Below are positions 40,527 through 42,932 of a DNA stretch of 42,932 nt, piece by piece; position 1 is the first letter of the stretch, and the number at the start of each line of letters is the position of its first letter. Made by a program: the position numbers and the translations under genes. Under the pieces are notes generated by a model. The model was not told the origin of the DNA. It saw only the letters and a list, made by a program, of their open reading frames with translations, and did no database searches. The DNA is taken from positions 1 to 42,932 of the forward strand of contig JAPLEO010000124.1 of NCBI GenBank assembly GCA_026391125.1. The letters run 5' to 3'. Origin of the DNA: Bacteroidota bacterium (GTDB lineage: Bacteria > Bacteroidota > Bacteroidia > Chitinophagales > Chitinophagaceae).

Positions 40527-42905
40527 ATGAAAAAAAACTTCTCAAAATTGGCAGGCATGCTGGCTTTGCTTTTAATAGCATCCGCTGCGTTTAGTCAACA
40601 AGCACTTCCTCAACTCGGAAAAAGTTCTGTTCAAGATGTAGTGAAGGCAATGACAGTTCAAGAAAAAGTAGATTTAGTAATAGGTCAAGGCATGTTTCTC
40701 CCTGGGATGGCGTTCCCTGGAATGGGCGGTGGTGCTGAACCAACCGCAGCCCAAAAAAGGGTGCTCGGTGCAGCGGGTACAACAGTGGCTATTTCTCGTT
40801 TGGGCATCCCAGCAATTGTAGTTTGTGATGGCCCTGCGGGAACTCATGCATTTAATAGTGGGAAAAGCCGAATTTATTATGCAACTGCTTGGCCAGTTGG
40901 AACTTTACTAGCTTCAACTTGGGATACAGCAGTGCTTCGTAAAGTAGGCGATGCTTATGGTAAAGAGGCAAAAGATTTTGGGATCGACGTAATACTCGGA
41001 CCAGGTATGAATATTCATCGTAACCCATTGGGTGGAAGAAACTTTGAATATTATTCTGAGGATCCATTGATCACAGGAACAATGGCAGCAGCCGTTGTTA
41101 ACGGTATACAAGCCAATGGTATCGGAGTTTCTGCTAAACACTTTTTTGCAAATAATAATGAGAACAATAGAAATACGGTAAATGTCATCATGAGTGAAAG
41201 AGCCATGAGAGAAATTTATTTGAAAGGCTGGCAGATCATGGTGAAACAGTCAAATCCTTGGACCATCATGAGTTCGTATAATTTAGTAAATGGACCATAT
41301 ACTTCTGAGAATCCAGAATTGCTGAACACTATATTGCGCGAAGATTTAGGTTTCAAAGGGATGATCATGACCGATTGGTTTAGTGGTAAGAATGTGGTTG
41401 GACAGCAAAAAGCAGGTAACCACTTAATCATGCCAGGAACTCCGCAGCAAAAAACTGCTGTATTAGATGCAGTTAAAAAAGGCGATTTAGATGAAAAGAT
41501 CTTGGATCAAAACGTAACAGAAATTCTGAACCTTGTATTGAAAACTCCATCATTCAAAGGATATAAATTTTCTGATGCACCAGCTTTAAAAGAGAATGCA
41601 CAAATTTCTCGTTGGGCTGCAACTGAAGGGATGGTTCTATTAAAAAATAATTCACAAGTTTTGCCTATTGAAAAGGGAACAGCAGTAGCTGTATTTGGTA
41701 ACAATGCACTTGATCTTATTGCTGGAGGCACGGGTAGTGGTGACGTAAATAAAATGTATGCAGTTCCATTGGCTGATGGTTTATTCCATGCTGGCTATAA
41801 TTTAAATGCAAGTGTATACAGTGCCTATAGCAATTATGTAGCAGCAGAATTAGCAAAGAAACCAAAGAGATCTTTGATGGAAGAATTGATGTCGCCTGCT
41901 AGTCCAATTTCAGAAATGACTGTATCAAACGAATTGATTCAGAAAGCAGCATCACAATCTTCCATTGCTATTATCTCAATTGGTAGAAATGCAGGAGAGG
42001 GTAACGATCGTAAAGTGGTGGATGATTATACTTTAACCGCGAAAGAACAAACTTTAATAAAAGCTGTATCAGCTGCTTTTCATGCAAACAACAAGAAAGT
42101 AGTGGTTGTATTAAATATTGGAGGAGTAATTGATGTAACTGCATGGCGCGATCATGTGGATGGTATTTTGTTGGCATGGCAGCCTGGTTTAGAAGGTGGT
42201 AATGCAATGGCAGATATCATTTCTGGTAAAGTAAATCCTTCAGGAAAATTGAGTTCTACTTTCCCACTTAGTTATGATGATGAGATCTCTGCTAAAAATT
42301 TTCCCGGACGTGAAATTCCTGGAACTGAAAAGCCTGCTTTATTCGGACAAAAAGCAGTAGACGCTGAAGCGATTTATGAAGAAGGCGTTTATGTAGGATA
42401 TCGATATTATAGTTCTTTCGGTAAGAAAACTGCTTATCCTTTTGGATACGGACTTTCTTATACTACATTCAAATTCACTGATCTGAAATTGAGTGCACCT
42501 GTAATGAACGGATCAATTCAAGCAACTGTAACGATTACCAATACAGGTTCTGTTGCGGGTAAAGAAGTTGCTGAATTATATCTAAGTGCGCCAACAACAA
42601 AACTTGATAAACCAAGTGCAGAGTTGAAAGCTTTTGCAAAAACAGCTTTATTGGCACCGGGTGCATCACAAACAATCACTTTAACGCTTACTCCTGCTGA
42701 GTTGGCATCATTCCAAACTGCAAGTAGTTCTTGGATCGCAGATGCAGGCGATTATACAGTTAAGATCGGAACTTCAGAAGAAACATTTGCGTCTGCAAGT
42801 TTCAAACTTCCTAAAGAAGTAGTTATTGAAAAAGTAAATAAATTGGTGGTTCCAAAAATTGCGATCAACGAATTAAAGAACGTTGTTGCAAAACCCAAAA
42901 AGTAG
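40527..42905 (+). CDS. Glycoside hydrolase family 3 beta-glucosidase, exported
   Basis: A 792-residue periplasmic enzyme. The signal peptide is MKKNFSKLAGMLALLLIASAAFSQ. The (beta/alpha)8 domain shows IVVCDGPAGTH, LGPGMNIHRNPLGGRNFEYYSEDP, KHFFANNNE (K204-H205) and the nucleophile D283 in MIMTDWFSG. The second alpha/beta sandwich contains the acid/base region IGRNAGEGNDRK, and GVYVGYRYYSSFGKKTAYPFGYG leads into the C-terminal fibronectin-III-like domain. Length and layout are normal for GH3. It probably releases terminal glucose or related sugars from oligosaccharides or glycosides; exact specificity is unknown. It sits 75 bases after the Nif3-like gene, and the window ends 27 bases after its stop. 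Confidence 0.93.
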   Translation: MKKNFSKLAGMLALLLIASAAFSQQALPQLGKSSVQDVVKAMTVQEKVDLVIGQGMFLPGMAFPGMGGGAEPTAAQKRVLGAAGTTVAISRLGIPAIVVCDGPAGTHAFNSGKSRIYYATAWPVGTLLASTWDTAVLRKVGDAYGKEAKDFGIDVILGPGMNIHRNPLGGRNFEYYSEDPLITGTMAAAVVNGIQANGIGVSAKHFFANNNENNRNTVNVIMSERAMREIYLKGWQIMVKQSNPWTIMSSYNLVNGPYTSENPELLNTILREDLGFKGMIMTDWFSGKNVVGQQKAGNHLIMPGTPQQKTAVLDAVKKGDLDEKILDQNVTEILNLVLKTPSFKGYKFSDAPALKENAQISRWAATEGMVLLKNNSQVLPIEKGTAVAVFGNNALDLIAGGTGSGDVNKMYAVPLADGLFHAGYNLNASVYSAYSNYVAAELAKKPKRSLMEELMSPASPISEMTVSNELIQKAASQSSIAIISIGRNAGEGNDRKVVDDYTLTAKEQTLIKAVSAAFHANNKKVVVVLNIGGVIDVTAWRDHVDGILLAWQPGLEGGNAMADIISGKVNPSGKLSSTFPLSYDDEISAKNFPGREIPGTEKPALFGQKAVDAEAIYEEGVYVGYRYYSSFGKKTAYPFGYGLSYTTFKFTDLKLSAPVMNGSIQATVTITNTGSVAGKEVAELYLSAPTTKLDKPSAELKAFAKTALLAPGASQTITLTLTPAELASFQTASSSWIADAGDYTVKIGTSEETFASASFKLPKEVVIEKVNKLVVPKIAINELKNVVAKPKK

Positions 42906-42932
42906 TTCATAGATAAATAGCAGCAATCTAAA

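Noticed and set aside
1..42932. Mobile element, prophage, CRISPR array or defence island
   Set aside because: No transposase, integrase, phage structural gene, Cas gene or regularly spaced repeats were found. The RecQ copy is an ordinary housekeeping helicase with no defence neighbours.

Overview
The window reads as chromosomal DNA of a member of the Bacteroidota, most likely a Chitinophagaceae-type bacterium. The evidence is a secreted protein with a gliding-motility-associated (type B) C-terminal sorting domain of the type IX secretion system, several Bacteroidota-style promoters (TTG or TTTG about 16-21 bases before TAnnTTTG-like boxes), AT-rich sequence, and family content (DUF1684, DUF1080, DUF3820, NdpA-type nucleoid protein, Gfo/Idh/MocA proteins with twin-arginine signals) common in that group. 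I see no rRNA, tRNA, CRISPR array, transposase, integrase or phage gene. About 38 protein genes fill the window and no gap exceeds 300 bases.

Layout. 1-5.9 kb: zinc alcohol dehydrogenase, a purine-rich repeat and double terminator, a small unknown protein, nucleoid-associated protein, an unknown protein coupled to a Wzx-like flippase, and an ATP-grasp protein that seems to lack its C-terminal metal site. 5.9-11.5 kb: a large T9SS-exported lectin/PKD-like protein, a DUF1684 protein, and a divergent pair (exported Gfo/Idh oxidoreductase and DUF1080 hydrolase/lyase) that fits 3-keto-sugar chemistry. 11.5-15.2 kb: DUF3820 protein, RecQ helicase, CorA. 15.2-18.4 kb: a FIST sensor protein in an operon with a soluble hybrid histidine kinase, then a small orphan gene ending in a striking 68-base hairpin. 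18.6-20.2 kb: two lipoproteins and a small membrane protein with no recognisable function.

20.3-26.3 kb: acetyl-CoA synthetase, a class V aminotransferase fold protein and dCMP deaminase in one minus-strand run, with an MFS transporter plus a tiny two-helix membrane protein facing away. 26.3-31.4 kb: the most coherent pathway in the window, a minus-strand operon of exported N-acyl-D-amino-acid deacylase, DUF1611 (DgcN-like) protein, dipeptide-epimerase-like enolase and an APC amino-acid permease, which suggests catabolism of D-amino acids or peptidoglycan-derived D-peptides. 31.5-35.4 kb: VOC protein, GNAT acetyltransferase, and a two-subunit Tat-exported molybdenum hydroxylase without an FAD subunit. 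35.5-42.9 kb: two unknown secreted proteins, two paralogous SxxK serine hydrolases (one with its start codon inside a perfect inverted repeat), a Tat-exported Nif3-like protein and a GH3 beta-glucosidase.

No single dramatic new defence or mobile system is evident. The best leads are the D-amino-acid operon, the long hairpin after the 97-residue orphan, the hairpin over the serine hydrolase start, and the exported Nif3-like protein. All functional calls come from reading motifs by eye; no database search was run.
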